From Sphingomonas baiyangensis (GTDB lineage Bacteria > Pseudomonadota > Alphaproteobacteria > Sphingomonadales > Sphingomonadaceae), in the NCBI RefSeq assembly GCF_005144715.1, contig NZ_SWKR01000002.1:2547668-2611667 (forward strand): a stretch of DNA of 64,000 nucleotides, written 5' to 3'. Under the pieces are notes generated by a model that saw nothing but the letters and a program-made list of their open reading frames with translations, was not told the DNA's origin and made no database searches. The translations under genes were made by a program, and so were the position numbers. Position 1 is the first letter of the stretch; every line of letters begins with the position of its first letter. This document shows, one piece after another, positions 28,046 through 40,390 of this stretch.

Positions 28046-29103
28046 GCGAAATGATCGAGGCGCCCGCCATCGCCGACGAGGCCGGCGCAAGCGTCCAGAT
28101 GAACATGATCCAGGCGATCAATTCGGCGATGGACGTGATGATGGCGCGCGACGCCGACGTCGTCGTGATGGGCGAGGATGTCGGCTATTTCGGCGGCGTG
28201 TTCCGCGCCACCGCGGGCCTGCAGAAGAAGTTCGGCAAGACGCGCGTGTTCGATACGCCGATCACCGAATGCGGCATCATCGGCGTGGCGGTGGGCATGG
28301 GTGCCTATGGCCTGCGCCCGGTGCCCGAAATCCAGTTCGCCGATTACATCTATCCCGCGCTCGACCAGCTCGTGTCCGAAGCTGCGCGGCTGCGCTATCG
28401 CTCGGCGGGCGAGTTCACCGCGCCGATCACCGTGCGTTCGCCCTTCGGCGGCGGCATCTTCGGCGGGCAGACGCATTCGCAGTCGCCCGAGGGTATCTTC
28501 ACGCATGTCTCGGGCATCAAGACGGTGATCCCCGCGACGCCCTATGACGCCAAGGGCCTGCTGATCGCCGCGATCGAGGACAACGACCCCGTGTTGTTCT
28601 TCGAGCCCAAGCGCATCTACAATGGCCCTTTCGACGGCCAGTGGGATGGGCCCGCCAAGAGCTGGGCGGGCCACAAGGCCGCACAGGTGCCCGAAGGCTA
28701 TTACCGCATCCCGCTCGGCAAGGCTTCGATCGTGCGCGAAGGCGGCGACGTCACCATTCTTGCCTATGGCACGATGGTGCATGTCGCGCTGGCGGTGGTC
28801 GAGGCGGCGGGCGTCGATGCCGAGGTGATCGACCTGCGCACGCTGGTGCCGCTCGACATCGAGACGATCGAGGCATCGGTGAAGAAGACCGGCCGCTGCA
28901 TGATCGTCCACGAAGCGACGCGCACCGCGGGCTTCGGCGCCGAATTGTCGGCACTGGTGCAGGAACGCTGCTTCCACCATCTCGAAGCGCCGATCGAGCG
29001 CGTGACGGGCTTCGACACGCCCTATCCGCACAGCCTCGAATGGGCGTATTTCCCCGGCCCGGTGCGCATCGGCATGGCGCTCAAGAAGATCATGAAGGAC
29101 TGA
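28042..29103 (+). CDS. 2-oxoisovalerate-type dehydrogenase E1 component, beta subunit
   Basis: This 353-residue transketolase-like subunit completes the E1 active site. Conserved blocks are VVVMGEDVGYFGGVFRATAG, FDTPITECGIIGVAVGMGAY, FGGGIFGGQTHSQSPEGIF and the C-terminal RVTGFDTPYPHSLEWAYFPG. ATG 28042 overlaps the E1alpha stop, consistent with 1:1 synthesis of the two subunits. E2 begins 7 bases after its stop. Confidence 0.94.
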   Translation: MSEMIEAPAIADEAGASVQMNMIQAINSAMDVMMARDADVVVMGEDVGYFGGVFRATAGLQKKFGKTRVFDTPITECGIIGVAVGMGAYGLRPVPEIQFADYIYPALDQLVSEAARLRYRSAGEFTAPITVRSPFGGGIFGGQTHSQSPEGIFTHVSGIKTVIPATPYDAKGLLIAAIEDNDPVLFFEPKRIYNGPFDGQWDGPAKSWAGHKAAQVPEGYYRIPLGKASIVREGGDVTILAYGTMVHVALAVVEAAGVDAEVIDLRTLVPLDIETIEASVKKTGRCMIVHEATRTAGFGAELSALVQERCFHHLEAPIERVTGFDTPYPHSLEWAYFPGPVRIGMALKKIMKD

Positions 29104-29110
29104 CCGGCAC

Positions 29111-30385
29111 ATGGCTCTGTTCAAGTTCCGCCTGCCCGATATCGGCGAAGGCATCTCCGAAGCCGAGATCGTCGCGTGGCACGTCAAGGTGGGCGACCGT
29201 GTCGAGGAGGACCAGCAGCTCGCCGACATGATGACCGACAAGGCGACCGTCGAGATGGAGTCGCCGGTATCGGGCGTGGTGGTCGAGCTGGCGGGCGAAG
29301 TCGGCGATCAGGTGCCGATCGGATCGACGCTGGCGGTCATCGAGGTCGAGGGTGATGATGCGGCGGACACCGCCGATGCCGAACCCGAGGTCGAGGAGCA
29401 GATCGAGGCCGAGACGCCGGGCGTGGATGAGGTAACCGAGCCACCCGTTGCCGCTCCTACGGCGCCGGCAAAGTCTGCCGCGCCTGCGCCCGAGGCATCG
29501 TCGCCGCCAGTTGACGAACCTGCCGTTCGTGTCACCGCATCGCCGGCAGTGCGCGCGCGGGCCAAGGCGCTGGGCGTCGATCTGGCGCAAGTGAAGGCCG
29601 ATGGCGCGCATGTCCGTCATGCCGATCTCGATGCGTATCTGCGCTATGGCGCGAGCGAGGGCTATCATGCGCCGCACGCCCGCCGGGCGCGGGCCGACGA
29701 GACGGTGAAGGTCATCGGCATGCGCCGCCGCATCGCCGAGAACATGGCGGCCTCCAAGCGCAACATCCCGCATTTCACCTATGTCGACGAAATCGACGTG
29801 ACCGCGCTCGAGGCGATGCGCGGCGACCTCAATGCCAATCGCGGTCAGCGTCCCAAGCTGACGATGCTGCCGTTCCTGATCGTCGCGATCTGCCGGACGC
29901 TGCCCGATTTCCCGATGCTCAACGCCCGCTATGACGACGAGGCCGGCGTGGTGACGCGCAGTGGCGCGGTGCATCTGGGCATGGCAACGCAGACTGATGC
30001 CGGGCTGATGGTGCCCGTCATCCGCGACGCGCAGGACCGCAACATCTGGCAGCTCGCCAGCGAGATCACGCGGCTGGCCGAGGCGGCACGCACCGGCAAG
30101 GCGAAGTCCGACGAGCTTTCGGGATCGACGATCACCGTCACCTCGCTGGGTCCGCTCGGCGGCATCGCGACCACGCCGGTCATTAACCGGCCCGAGGTAG
30201 CGATCCTGGGTCCGAACAAGATCGTCGAGCGGCCGGTATTTTCGGGCGACGACATCGTCCGCGCCAAGCTGATGAATTTCTCGATCAGCTGCGACCACCG
30301 CGTCGTCGATGGCTGGGATGCAGCCAGCTTCGTCGCCGCACTCAAGAAGCTGGTCGAAACGCCGGTGCTGCTGTTCGCCGACTAA
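29111..30385 (+). CDS. Branched-chain 2-oxoacid dehydrogenase E2 (dihydrolipoyl acyltransferase)
   Basis: E2 is the core that moves the acyl group from lipoate to CoA. The 424 residues hold one lipoyl domain (1-80, lipoyl lysine K44 in MTDKATVEMES), an acidic and Ala/Pro linker, an E3/E1-binding domain (about 138-178, ASPAVRARAKALGVDLAQVK), and the catalytic domain with active-site H396 and D400 in SCDHRVVDGWDAA. All key residues are present. Its 3' end overlaps the convergent bioY frame by 44 bases. Confidence 0.94.
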   Translation: MALFKFRLPDIGEGISEAEIVAWHVKVGDRVEEDQQLADMMTDKATVEMESPVSGVVVELAGEVGDQVPIGSTLAVIEVEGDDAADTADAEPEVEEQIEAETPGVDEVTEPPVAAPTAPAKSAAPAPEASSPPVDEPAVRVTASPAVRARAKALGVDLAQVKADGAHVRHADLDAYLRYGASEGYHAPHARRARADETVKVIGMRRRIAENMAASKRNIPHFTYVDEIDVTALEAMRGDLNANRGQRPKLTMLPFLIVAICRTLPDFPMLNARYDDEAGVVTRSGAVHLGMATQTDAGLMVPVIRDAQDRNIWQLASEITRLAEAARTGKAKSDELSGSTITVTSLGPLGGIATTPVINRPEVAILGPNKIVERPVFSGDDIVRAKLMNFSISCDHRVVDGWDAASFVAALKKLVETPVLLFAD

Positions 30386-30842
30386 GCAGCAACAGGATGC
30401 CCGCGCCCGCCGCCGATTTGGCGAGCGCGCCGGGCAGGAAGGGCAGCACGCCGCTTGCGATCGCCGCTTTGGCGCTGATAGCGGCGGCGAGCCACAGGCC
30501 GCCGAGCGCCAGGCACAGCGCGTTGGCTGCCAGCATCAGCCCGAGGGCGCGGCCGGGGCGCGCCGCCCATCCGCGTGCAGCGAGCCGGCCGACCAGCCAT
30601 GCCGCCATCGGAAACGCAGCAAGGTAGCCGCCGCCCGGCCCGGTGAAGCGTGCAATGCCCGATGCGCCCTCGGCCAGCACCGGCGCGCCGAGTGCGCCCG
30701 CCGCCAGCCACGCGAGCACCGCCGCGGTGCCGAGGCGGGCGCCGAGCAGCGCGCCGATGAGCGGGACGACGAGCGTTTGCAGCGTGATCGGCACCGGCTG
30801 CATCGGAATCGCGACGTACGAGGCGAGTACCAGCGCCATCAT
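30342..30842 (-). CDS. bioY: Biotin transporter BioY
   Basis: BioY is the substrate-binding membrane component of biotin uptake. The sequence contains the family hallmark IPMQPVPITLQTLVVPLIGALLG in pieces, followed by five further hydrophobic segments and GPGGGYLAAFPMAAWLVGRL. ATG 30842 gives 166 residues and would trim the first helix. The frame is open upstream and a CTG at 30890, overlapping the previous stop as CTGA, would give the usual length of about 183. The start is therefore uncertain. It follows ppdK and a 62-aa gene, and converges with E2. Confidence 0.82.
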   Translation of the reverse strand: MMALVLASYVAIPMQPVPITLQTLVVPLIGALLGARLGTAAVLAWLAAGALGAPVLAEGASGIARFTGPGGGYLAAFPMAAWLVGRLAARGWAARPGRALGLMLAANALCLALGGLWLAAAISAKAAIASGVLPFLPGALAKSAAGAGILLLLSRRTAAPAFRPAS

Positions 30843-30886
30843 GGCGACGAGCAGCGCGCCTACCCGCCGCGCCGGCGTGGCGAGCG

Positions 30887-31071
30887 TCAGAACGGCAGGA
30901 TTTCCGGCCCGCCGGGCCAGATCCAGTCCTCGGTCCAGTCGGCGCCGGCGAGCAGCGTCGTGATGATCGCCCCCAGCAGCAGCAGGTCGAACAGCGCCAC
31001 CGCCGCGAAGGTCCAATAGGGATGCAGCCCGGCGATCCGGTCCATGCCGCCGCGCGTCAACCTGTCGCCGC

Positions 31072-31075
<4 letters not shown>
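30887..31075 (-). CDS. 62-residue single-pass membrane protein
   Basis: The product has one hydrophobic helix (about residues 23-43, FAAVALFDLLLLGAIITTLL) and a tryptophan-rich end (DWTEDWIWPGGPEILPF). Its ATG overlaps the ppdK stop (ATGA at 31072-31075), so it is probably translated by coupling to ppdK. No family is recognised. It lies between ppdK and bioY in one transcription unit. Confidence 0.65.
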
Positions 31076-33738
<2,663 letters not shown>

Positions 33739-33813
33739 GCTGGTCCCTCGATCGGCTGGAAGTTCACACAAGTTCACGCGCTATGCGCGGGCGCGGCGGG
33801 TGAACGACGGCGA

Positions 33814-36345
33814 TCACCCTTCAATCCGCGAGAAATCGGCCACGCTGTGCACGGCGGCGCGCACGCGGGCGAGCAGCGCGAGGCGCGCCTGGCGCTTCGC
33901 CGGATCGGCATCGTTGACGGTCACGCTTTCAAAGAACGCATCGATCGGCGCGCGCAAGCCCGCGAGCGCCGCCATCGCCGCTTCGAAATCCTCATCCGCC
34001 ACCGCTTGCGCGGCAGCGGGTTCGGCAGCGTCGAGCGCGGCGACAAGATCGGTTTCGGCCTTTTCGGGCGTGTAGGACAGCGAATTCTGCGCCGAGGCGC
34101 CGCCGGGGCTACCGGGCGCGTGCTCGGAAGCCGCGAAGGCGGCGACGACGGGCGCGAAGCCGCGATCGGTATCGACCTCGACCAGCGGGTCTTCCTCGCC
34201 GGTCTGGGGGATGCCGGCGCCGTCGCGATCGATCGCATGGATGCGCTGTTCGGCGGGCGTGCGCGGGGATTCGGTGCCGAACGGCTCGGACGCGGCGGCG
34301 GCTGCGTCCAGCGTGGCGGGGGGTTCCGCTCGCTCGCCGGCCGACGCTGCTTGTGGCGCGGTGGACCCCGGCACGAGGCCGGGGTGACGAGGTGGGGTTT
34401 CGCCGACGCCTTCCTTCTTGAGGATGTTGGCGGCGCGCTTGTAGCCCGCGAGCAGGTTGGCGCCCTCGGGCGTGGTGACGAACGCCTGAAGCGCATGGAC
34501 GCGCGCGAGCAGGCGGACGAGATCGTCCTCGCCACCGAGCGCGAACACGGCGTCGATCAGGTCATGGCGGACGCCGGCTTCGCGCTGCTGGACTTTGAGG
34601 CGGTCGGCGAAGAACCGTGCCAGATTTTGCTCAGTCTCGCCGAAGAAAATCTTCTCGAACTTTGCGAGATCGTCCTCGCAGGCCGCAAGCAACGCCCGCT
34701 CCAAACGAAAGCGTAGCGATTTGCGCACGACAATCGCGATTACGGCCAAGGCGGCACGGCGAAGCGCGAACGGGTCTTTCGAACCCGTCGGCGGCATATT
34801 CTCGATATAAAACTGAACAATTGTATCCAGCTTGTCCGCCAGCGATACCGCCACCGTTACCGGCGCCGTCGGTACTTCATCGTCCTGCCCAACCGGCTTG
34901 TAGTGATCGCGCACCGCTTCCCACACCTCTGTGGGCTCGCCCTGGGCGCGGGCGTAATAGCCGCCCATCAGGCCCTGCAATTCGGGGAACTCGCCCACCA
35001 TGCCAGTGACGAGATCGGCCTTGGCGAGCCGCGCGGCGCGTTCGGCCATGTCGGCCAAATCTCCCCTCCCTGGAAGGGAGGGGTTGGGGGTGGGTTGGAC
35101 CTTCGAGGCACGGTCTTGAGCGCCATCACCCACCCCCGGCCCCTCCCTTCCAGGGAGGGGGGCAGCAGGAACGATCCCCTCCTCCACCAGCCAGCGCGCG
35201 AGTTTGGCCACGCGCTCGACCTTGTCGGCGACGGTGCCGAGCTTTTCGTGGAAGACGATCTTTTCGAGCTTCTTCGCCTGCTCGTCGAGCGGCAGCTTGA
35301 GGTCGGTATCGTAGAAGAAGCGCGCGTCGCTGAGGCGGGCGGCCAGTACCTTCTGGTTGCCGGCGACGATCTTCGCGCCGCCGTCCTTCGCATCGATATT
35401 GGCGACGCAGATGAAGGCGTTGGTCAACTGCCGCGCGCGCGCTACCCCTCCACCATCCGGCTGCGCCGGACGGTCCCCCTCCCCGTTCCGGGGAGATGTT
35501 TCGAGGACGAAATATTTCTGGTTCACGCGTGCGGTGAGCTGGATCACCTCGGGGGGCACGCTGAGGAAGCCGGGGTCGAAGCGGCCGAGGAGCGGCACCG
35601 GCCATTCGGTGAGGCCGGCATTCTCGGCGACGAGTCCCTCGTCCTCGACCAGTGTCAGGCCGGCATCGGCGGCGAGCGCCGTGGCGCGCTCGCGGATCAA
35701 GGCGCGGCGTTCGTCCTGATCGACGATGACGTGGCATGCGCGCAGCTTTTCGACATAGTCGTGCGCGCCGCCCAGCGTGATCGGGCCGGGCGCGTGGAAG
35801 CGGTGGCCGAGCGTGGCGTAGCCGCTTTCGATGCCGGCGATCTCGCAGGGCACCAGTTTCTCGCCGAAGATCGCGACGATGCCCTGGAGCGGGCGCACCC
35901 AGCGCATGCTCTCGGTCGAGCGCGAGGCATCGCCCCAGCGCATCGACTTGGGCCAGGGGAAGGCGCGGACGATCGCGGGGATCGCGGCGGCGAGCACGTC
36001 ACCCGTCGCGCGGCCGGGCTTTTCGGTGACGGCGAACCAGATGCCGTCGCGCTCGGTCAAGGCGTCGCGGGCAAGGCCGGTCTTGCGCAGGAAGCCTTCG
36101 AGCGCCGCCTCGGGTGCCGAGGTGCGCGGGCCCTTCATTTCCTCGCGCACCGCCTCGGTCGCCTGTGGCAGGCCGCGTGCGATCAGCGCCAGCCGGCGCG
36201 GGGTGGCGTAGGTGACGATCCCGGCGGCGGCGATGCCGGCCTTCGCCAGCTCGGCGACGAACAGCTTTTCGAGATCGGCGCGCGCGCGGTCCTGCATGCG
36301 CGCGGGGATTTCCTCCGATCGCAGCTCGAGCAGGAAATCGGTCAC
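33814..36345 (-). CDS. glyS: Glycyl-tRNA synthetase beta subunit, expanded by repeat insertions
   Basis: GlyS and GlyQ form the alpha2beta2 enzyme that charges tRNA-Gly. The product starts [20 protein letters not shown] and ends with the anticodon-binding-type region [19 protein letters not shown]...[18 protein letters not shown]. Start is GTG 36345, overlapping the glyQ stop (GTGA). At 843 residues it exceeds the usual 690-700. The excess sits in three in-frame insertions made of dispersed repeats: residues about 284-305, about 393-430 and about 650-755. The last is a low-complexity A/E/P-rich linker opening [12 protein letters not shown]. The frame stays open, so the protein is probably functional with surface loops. 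Confidence 0.92.
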   Translation of the reverse strand: MTDFLLELRSEEIPARMQDRARADLEKLFVAELAKAGIAAAGIVTYATPRRLALIARGLPQATEAVREEMKGPRTSAPEAALEGFLRKTGLARDALTERDGIWFAVTEKPGRATGDVLAAAIPAIVRAFPWPKSMRWGDASRSTESMRWVRPLQGIVAIFGEKLVPCEIAGIESGYATLGHRFHAPGPITLGGAHDYVEKLRACHVIVDQDERRALIRERATALAADAGLTLVEDEGLVAENAGLTEWPVPLLGRFDPGFLSVPPEVIQLTARVNQKYFVLETSPRNGEGDRPAQPDGGGVARARQLTNAFICVANIDAKDGGAKIVAGNQKVLAARLSDARFFYDTDLKLPLDEQAKKLEKIVFHEKLGTVADKVERVAKLARWLVEEGIVPAAPLPGREGPGVGDGAQDRASKVQPTPNPSLPGRGDLADMAERAARLAKADLVTGMVGEFPELQGLMGGYYARAQGEPTEVWEAVRDHYKPVGQDDEVPTAPVTVAVSLADKLDTIVQFYIENMPPTGSKDPFALRRAALAVIAIVVRKSLRFRLERALLAACEDDLAKFEKIFFGETEQNLARFFADRLKVQQREAGVRHDLIDAVFALGGEDDLVRLLARVHALQAFVTTPEGANLLAGYKRAANILKKEGVGETPPRHPGLVPGSTAPQAASAGERAEPPATLDAAAAASEPFGTESPRTPAEQRIHAIDRDGAGIPQTGEEDPLVEVDTDRGFAPVVAAFAASEHAPGSPGGASAQNSLSYTPEKAETDLVAALDAAEPAAAQAVADEDFEAAMAALAGLRAPIDAFFESVTVNDADPAKRQARLALLARVRAAVHSVADFSRIEG
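34361..34388. repeat. 28-nt palindromic element inside glyS (third insertion)
   Basis: This copy differs from the identical intergenic copies at 12883-12910 and 20458-20485 in only three central bases. Read on the minus strand in the glyS frame it encodes HPGLVPGST, residues about 653-662. Confidence 0.85.
35063..35160. repeat. 32-nt inverted repeat pair inside glyS (second insertion)
   Basis: The arm at 35063-35094 pairs with 35129-35160 at 30 of 32 positions. Each arm holds a CCCTCCCTGGAAGGGAGGG-type palindrome. The pair encodes glyS residues about 396-428 ([15 protein letters not shown] and [12 protein letters not shown]). Confidence 0.85.
35471..35494. repeat. Dispersed palindromic repeat inside glyS (first insertion)
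   Basis: Twenty-three of 24 bases match the copy inside imuB at 25521-25544. On the minus strand it encodes [10 protein letters not shown] in the glyS frame, residues about 285-293. Confidence 0.85.
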
Positions 36346-37241
36346 AGCGACCACTCCGGGAAACGCGCCTGCCATTCGGGCGTCATCCGCTCGATCTGCT
36401 TGGCGCACGCGCCCTTCGCCAGATCGCGCACGCGGCCCATATAGGCCTGCCGCTCGGCGACCGAGATGACGCCGCGTGCCTGCAACAGGTTGAACACATG
36501 GCTGGCCTTCACCGCCTGCTCATAGGCGGGGATGGGCAGGTCGGCGGCCAAGCTGTTCTCGCACTCGGCGGCGTGCTTCCTGAACTGGTCAAACAGTCGA
36601 TCGGTATCGGCGACCTCGAAATTCCAGGCCGACATCTGGCGTTCGTTCTCGAGGAATACCTCGCCGTACGTCACGCCCTCGTCGTTGAAGGCGAGATCGT
36701 ACACGCTGTCGACATTCTGGATGTACATCGCCAGCCGTTCGAGCCCGTAGGTGAGCTCGCCCGCCACGGGCTTGCAATCGAACCCGCCCATCTGCTGGAA
36801 ATAGGTGAACTGCGTGACTTCCATGCCGTCGCACCACACTTCCCAGCCGAGGCCCCAGGCACCCAATGTGGGCGATTCCCAATCATCCTCGACGAAGCGG
36901 ATGTCGTGCGCCAGCATGTCGATGCCGATCGCGGCGAGGCTGCCCAGATATTGCTCCTGCAGGTCGGCGGGCGAGGGCTTCAGGATCACCTGATACTGGT
37001 AGTAATGCTGGAGCCGGTTGGGGTTCTCGCCATAGCGGCCGTCGGTGGGGCGGCGGCAGGGCTGGACGAAGGCGGCGTTCCACGGCTGCGGCCCCAGCGC
37101 GCGCAGCGTAGTGGCGGTGTGGAAGGTGCCGGCGCCCATCTCGAGGTCATAGGGTTGCAGGATCAGGCAGCCGCGCGCGCTCCAGTAATCGTGGAGCGTC
37201 AGGATCATGCGCTGGAAGCTCATCGGAGCGGGAGTGGACAC
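36342..37241 (-). CDS. glyQ: Glycyl-tRNA synthetase alpha subunit
   Basis: GlyQ carries the class II catalytic core of the two-subunit glycyl-tRNA synthetase. The 299-residue sequence has [40 protein letters not shown] and the motif [20 protein letters not shown], as in the family (about 290-300 residues). Start is GTG 37241; an ATG at 37223 is possible. It overlaps glyS by 4 bases. An 8-bp hairpin lies just upstream (37259-37279). Confidence 0.96.
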   Translation of the reverse strand: MSTPAPMSFQRMILTLHDYWSARGCLILQPYDLEMGAGTFHTATTLRALGPQPWNAAFVQPCRRPTDGRYGENPNRLQHYYQYQVILKPSPADLQEQYLGSLAAIGIDMLAHDIRFVEDDWESPTLGAWGLGWEVWCDGMEVTQFTYFQQMGGFDCKPVAGELTYGLERLAMYIQNVDSVYDLAFNDEGVTYGEVFLENERQMSAWNFEVADTDRLFDQFRKHAAECENSLAADLPIPAYEQAVKASHVFNLLQARGVISVAERQAYMGRVRDLAKGACAKQIERMTPEWQARFPEWSL

Positions 37242-37258
37242 CGTCGCAGCCTTCGCGT

Positions 37259-37279
37259 GTGCGGGAGAAAATCCCGCAC
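37259..37279. other. Perfect 8-bp hairpin upstream of glyQ
   Basis: GTGCGGGA (37259-37266) and TCCCGCAC (37272-37279) flank a 5-base loop, 18 bases before the glyQ start codon. There is no T-run on either side, so it is not a standard terminator. It lies in the divergent region between glyQ and the TraB-family gene and could be a 5' UTR structure or an operator. Confidence 0.5.
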
Positions 37280-37356
37280 CCCTTGGCGCAGCGTCGCGGG
37301 GGGGTCAATGGCGCGGCCTTTCGACAAGCCGGCGCTTTGCGCTATCGCGGGCGGCG

Positions 37357-38235
37357 ATGCTGCGCCTCGCCCTCCTTGCGCTTGCCGCCCTCGCGCTTGC
37401 CAGCCCCGTCGCCCCGCGCGAGCCGCAGCCGGCGACCCCGCCCCTGTGGGTGGTGCGCGATGCCGACACGGTGATCTGGCTGTTCGGCAGCGTCCACTGG
37501 CTCAAACCCGAACTCGGCTGGTTCGACGCGCGCGTGCGCGCCGCCTTCGATGCCGCCGACACGCTGGTGCTCGAGACGCCGCCCGCCGACCCGGCCGTGG
37601 CGCGGCGCGTGCAGGATGCCATCGGCAAGACCAGCGAGGGCCCGACGCTGCCCGAGCGGCTGCCGCCGGGCTATGCCGCGAAACTCGCGACGGCGCTCGC
37701 CGAACTCGGCTATCCTGAAGGCGCGTTCGACCGGGTGAAGCCGTGGCTGGCCGCGACGACGCTGTCGGTGCTGCCGCTCCGGCGGCAGGGCTATGACCCG
37801 CGCGAAGGGGTGGAGGCAGTGCTCACCGATGCCGCGCGGCGCGCGGGCAAGCCGATCATCGGCCTCGAGCCGCGCGCCGAGCAGCTCGGCTATTTCGACG
37901 ATTTGCCCGAGGAAGTGCAGATGGCGATGCTGACGCGCCAGCTCGACAATCTGGATGCGGCGACCGAATCGACCGATCGCGTGCTTGCCGCCTGGGTGGC
38001 GGGCGACGCGGCGGTGCTCGGCGCACTGGTCGACGACGACCAGCGCCAATCCTCGGCGGCGTTCACCGAGACAATCCTGACGCGCCGCAACGCGCGCTGG
38101 GCGGCATGGATAAAGGCGCGGCTGGCGCAGCCCGGGCAGGTGTTCATGGCGGTGGGGGTCGGCCATCTGACGGGGCGCGATACGGTACAGCGCGCGCTCG
38201 CGCGGCGCGGCGTGCGCATGGCGCGCGTGCAGTGA
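37357..38235 (+). CDS. TraB/GumN family protein
   Basis: The 292-residue protein starts with a signal peptide (LRLALLALAALALASPVAP) and then shows the TraB/GumN pattern: WVVRDADTVIWLFGSVHWLK near the N terminus and VFMAVGVGHLTGRDTVQRAL near the C terminus, the two conserved GxxH stretches. Family members are suspected metal-dependent proteases (Tiki-like) but bacterial roles are not settled. It is probably periplasmic. The DUF485-actP pair follows after 31 bases. Confidence 0.85.
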   Translation: MLRLALLALAALALASPVAPREPQPATPPLWVVRDADTVIWLFGSVHWLKPELGWFDARVRAAFDAADTLVLETPPADPAVARRVQDAIGKTSEGPTLPERLPPGYAAKLATALAELGYPEGAFDRVKPWLAATTLSVLPLRRQGYDPREGVEAVLTDAARRAGKPIIGLEPRAEQLGYFDDLPEEVQMAMLTRQLDNLDAATESTDRVLAAWVAGDAAVLGALVDDDQRQSSAAFTETILTRRNARWAAWIKARLAQPGQVFMAVGVGHLTGRDTVQRALARRGVRMARVQ

Positions 38236-38266
38236 ATAGCGCCTTGCCGCGCCGCGCGGCATCGGC

Positions 38267-38605
38267 ATGATGGCGGCCATGCAAGGCGAAGGCGCGGCCG
38301 AACCCGATATCGAGGCGATCGCGCGCGATCCGCGCTACATCGCGCTGGTGCGGCGGCGCTCGCGCTTCACCTGGGGGCTGAGCGCGGTGATGCTCGTCGG
38401 CTATTTCGGCTTCATCCTCGCCGTCGCCTTCGCCAAGCCGCTGCTCGCGCGGCCGATCGCGGCGGGGGGCGTGACATCGTGGGGGATCGCCATCGGCTTT
38501 GGCGTGATCCTGCTCGCGATCGTGCTGACGGGCATCTATGTGCGCCGCGCCAATCGCGATTTCGATCTTGTCGCGGCCGATCTCGCGCGCGATTTCGCCG
38601 CGTGA
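38267..38605 (+). CDS. DUF485 inner-membrane protein, partner of the acetate symporter
   Basis: The 112-residue protein has two hydrophobic helices (about residues 38-60 and 70-92) and the DUF485 pattern [23 protein letters not shown]485 genes (yjcH type) regularly precede actP. Here its stop overlaps the actP GTG, so they are made together. Its exact role in acetate uptake is not known. Confidence 0.9.
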   Translation: MMAAMQGEGAAEPDIEAIARDPRYIALVRRRSRFTWGLSAVMLVGYFGFILAVAFAKPLLARPIAAGGVTSWGIAIGFGVILLAIVLTGIYVRRANRDFDLVAADLARDFAA

Positions 38606-40287
38606 GGATCGCGCTCGCCGCCGCAGCGCTGCTCGCGCCCGTGCCGCTACACGCCGCCTCCGTCGACGCGCCCACGCCCACCAACTGGCCGGCGATCGCG
38701 ATGTTCGCGGCGTTCGCGCTGTTCACGCTCGGCATCACGCGCTGGGCGGCGCGGCGCACGCGATCGGCGGCCGATTTCTATACCGCGGGCGGCGGCATCA
38801 CCGGCTTCCAGAACGGCCTCGCGATCGCGGGCGATTATATGTCGGCGGCCTCGTTCCTCGGCATCTCGGCGCAGATCTTCAGCGACGGTTATGATGGGCT
38901 GATCTATTCGATCGGCTTCCTCGTCGGCTGGCCGATCATCCTGTTCCTGATGGCCGAGCGGCTGCGCAACCTGGGGCGCTTCACCTTCGCCGACGTCGCC
39001 TCGTTCCGCTTCGCGCAGGCGCCGGTGCGCGTGTTCGCCGCCGTGAGCACGCTGGTGGTGGTGCTGTTCTACCTGATCGCGCAGATGGTGGGCGCGGGGC
39101 AGCTCATCCGGCTGCTGTTCGGCATCGACTATGCGCTTGCGGTGACGATCGTCGGCGCGCTGATGACGCTCTATGTGCTGTTCGGCGGCATGACCGCGAC
39201 GACATGGGTGCAGATCATCAAGGCGGTGCTGCTGCTGGGCAGCGCCAGCTTCATGGCGGTGATGGTGCTCGCCCCGTTCGGCTTCTCGCCCGAGGCGCTG
39301 TTCGCGCGCGCGGTGGACGTGAAGACGGGCCTCGCCGCCGCGGCGGGCGCCGCGCCCGAGGCGGCAGCGGCGGCGGGACGCGCGATCATGGCGCCGGGCG
39401 GCTTCATCCGCGATCCCATATCGGCGATCTCGTTCGGCATGGCGCTGATGTTCGGCACCGCGGGCCTGCCGCATATCCTGATGCGTTTCTTCACCGTGCC
39501 CGATGCGCGCGCGGCGCGCAGCTCGGTGCTGTGGGCGACGGGGTGGATCGGCTATTTCTATCTGCTGACCTTCATCATCGGCTTCGGCGCGATCGTGCTG
39601 GTGGCGAGCGAGCCGGCCTATCTTGATCCCGCCGGGGGCTTGCGCGGCGGCGCCAACATGGCGGCGATCCATCTGGCGCAGGCGATCGGCGGCGACCTGT
39701 TCCTCGGCTTCATCTCGGCCGTCGCCTTCGCCACGATCCTTGCGGTGGTCGCCGGCCTCACGCTGTCGGGCGCGTCGGCAGTAGGGCATGATCTCTACGC
39801 GACAGTGGTGAAGCGCGGCACCGCCACCTCGGCGCAGGAGCTCAAGGTCTCGCGCCGCACGGTGCTGGTGCTGGCGGTGGTCGCGATCCTGCTCGGCATC
39901 GCCTTCGAGCAGCAGAATGTCGCGTTCATGGTGAGCCTTGCCTTCGCGATCGCGGCATCGGGCAATTTCCCCGTGCTGCTGATGGCGCTGCTGTGGCCGG
40001 GTGCGACGACGCGCGGCGTGGTGGCGGGAGGCAGCGTGGGGCTGGTGCTGGCGCTGGTGCTGACCATTCTGTCGCCGGCGGTATGGGTGGCGGTGCTCGG
40101 CTTTGCCGACCCCGTCTTTCCCTATTCGTCGCCGGCGATCTTCTCGGTGCCCATTGCCTTCGCGACGATCTGGATCGTCTCGCGGCTCGATCGCTCGCCA
40201 CGCGCGGCGGTGGATCGCGGCGGCTATGCCGCGCAGCGCGTGCGTGCCGAAACGGGGCGGGGGGCAAGCGGCGCGCAAGCGCATTGA
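38602..40287 (+). CDS. actP: Cation/acetate symporter ActP
   Basis: ActP imports acetate with sodium or protons and belongs to the solute:sodium symporter family. The 561-residue protein has an N-terminal signal-like segment and about 13 hydrophobic segments, with [56 protein letters not shown] and [20 protein letters not shown] as markers. Start is GTG 38602, overlapping the DUF485 stop. The C-terminal 30 residues are basic and probably cytoplasmic. Confidence 0.92.
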   Translation: MRIALAAAALLAPVPLHAASVDAPTPTNWPAIAMFAAFALFTLGITRWAARRTRSAADFYTAGGGITGFQNGLAIAGDYMSAASFLGISAQIFSDGYDGLIYSIGFLVGWPIILFLMAERLRNLGRFTFADVASFRFAQAPVRVFAAVSTLVVVLFYLIAQMVGAGQLIRLLFGIDYALAVTIVGALMTLYVLFGGMTATTWVQIIKAVLLLGSASFMAVMVLAPFGFSPEALFARAVDVKTGLAAAAGAAPEAAAAAGRAIMAPGGFIRDPISAISFGMALMFGTAGLPHILMRFFTVPDARAARSSVLWATGWIGYFYLLTFIIGFGAIVLVASEPAYLDPAGGLRGGANMAAIHLAQAIGGDLFLGFISAVAFATILAVVAGLTLSGASAVGHDLYATVVKRGTATSAQELKVSRRTVLVLAVVAILLGIAFEQQNVAFMVSLAFAIAASGNFPVLLMALLWPGATTRGVVAGGSVGLVLALVLTILSPAVWVAVLGFADPVFPYSSPAIFSVPIAFATIWIVSRLDRSPRAAVDRGGYAAQRVRAETGRGASGAQAH

Positions 40288-40390
40288 ACGATCAACGATT
40301 GTCGCCCCGCGCGCATCGTGGCAGAAGCGGCGCCGGCGAGCCGCGAATCGGCCGCCACGGGTCGCGCCGAGTGTTTTCCGGGGGGAAGAT

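Noticed and set aside
33814-36345. glyS as a broken or frameshifted gene
   Set aside because: Although interrupted by repeats, the frame is open from GTG 36345 to the normal C terminus, and conserved blocks occur before, between and after the insertions.
37242-37356. Glycine riboswitch or T-box before glyQ
   Set aside because: Only one simple hairpin is present; the conserved bases and size of either element are missing.
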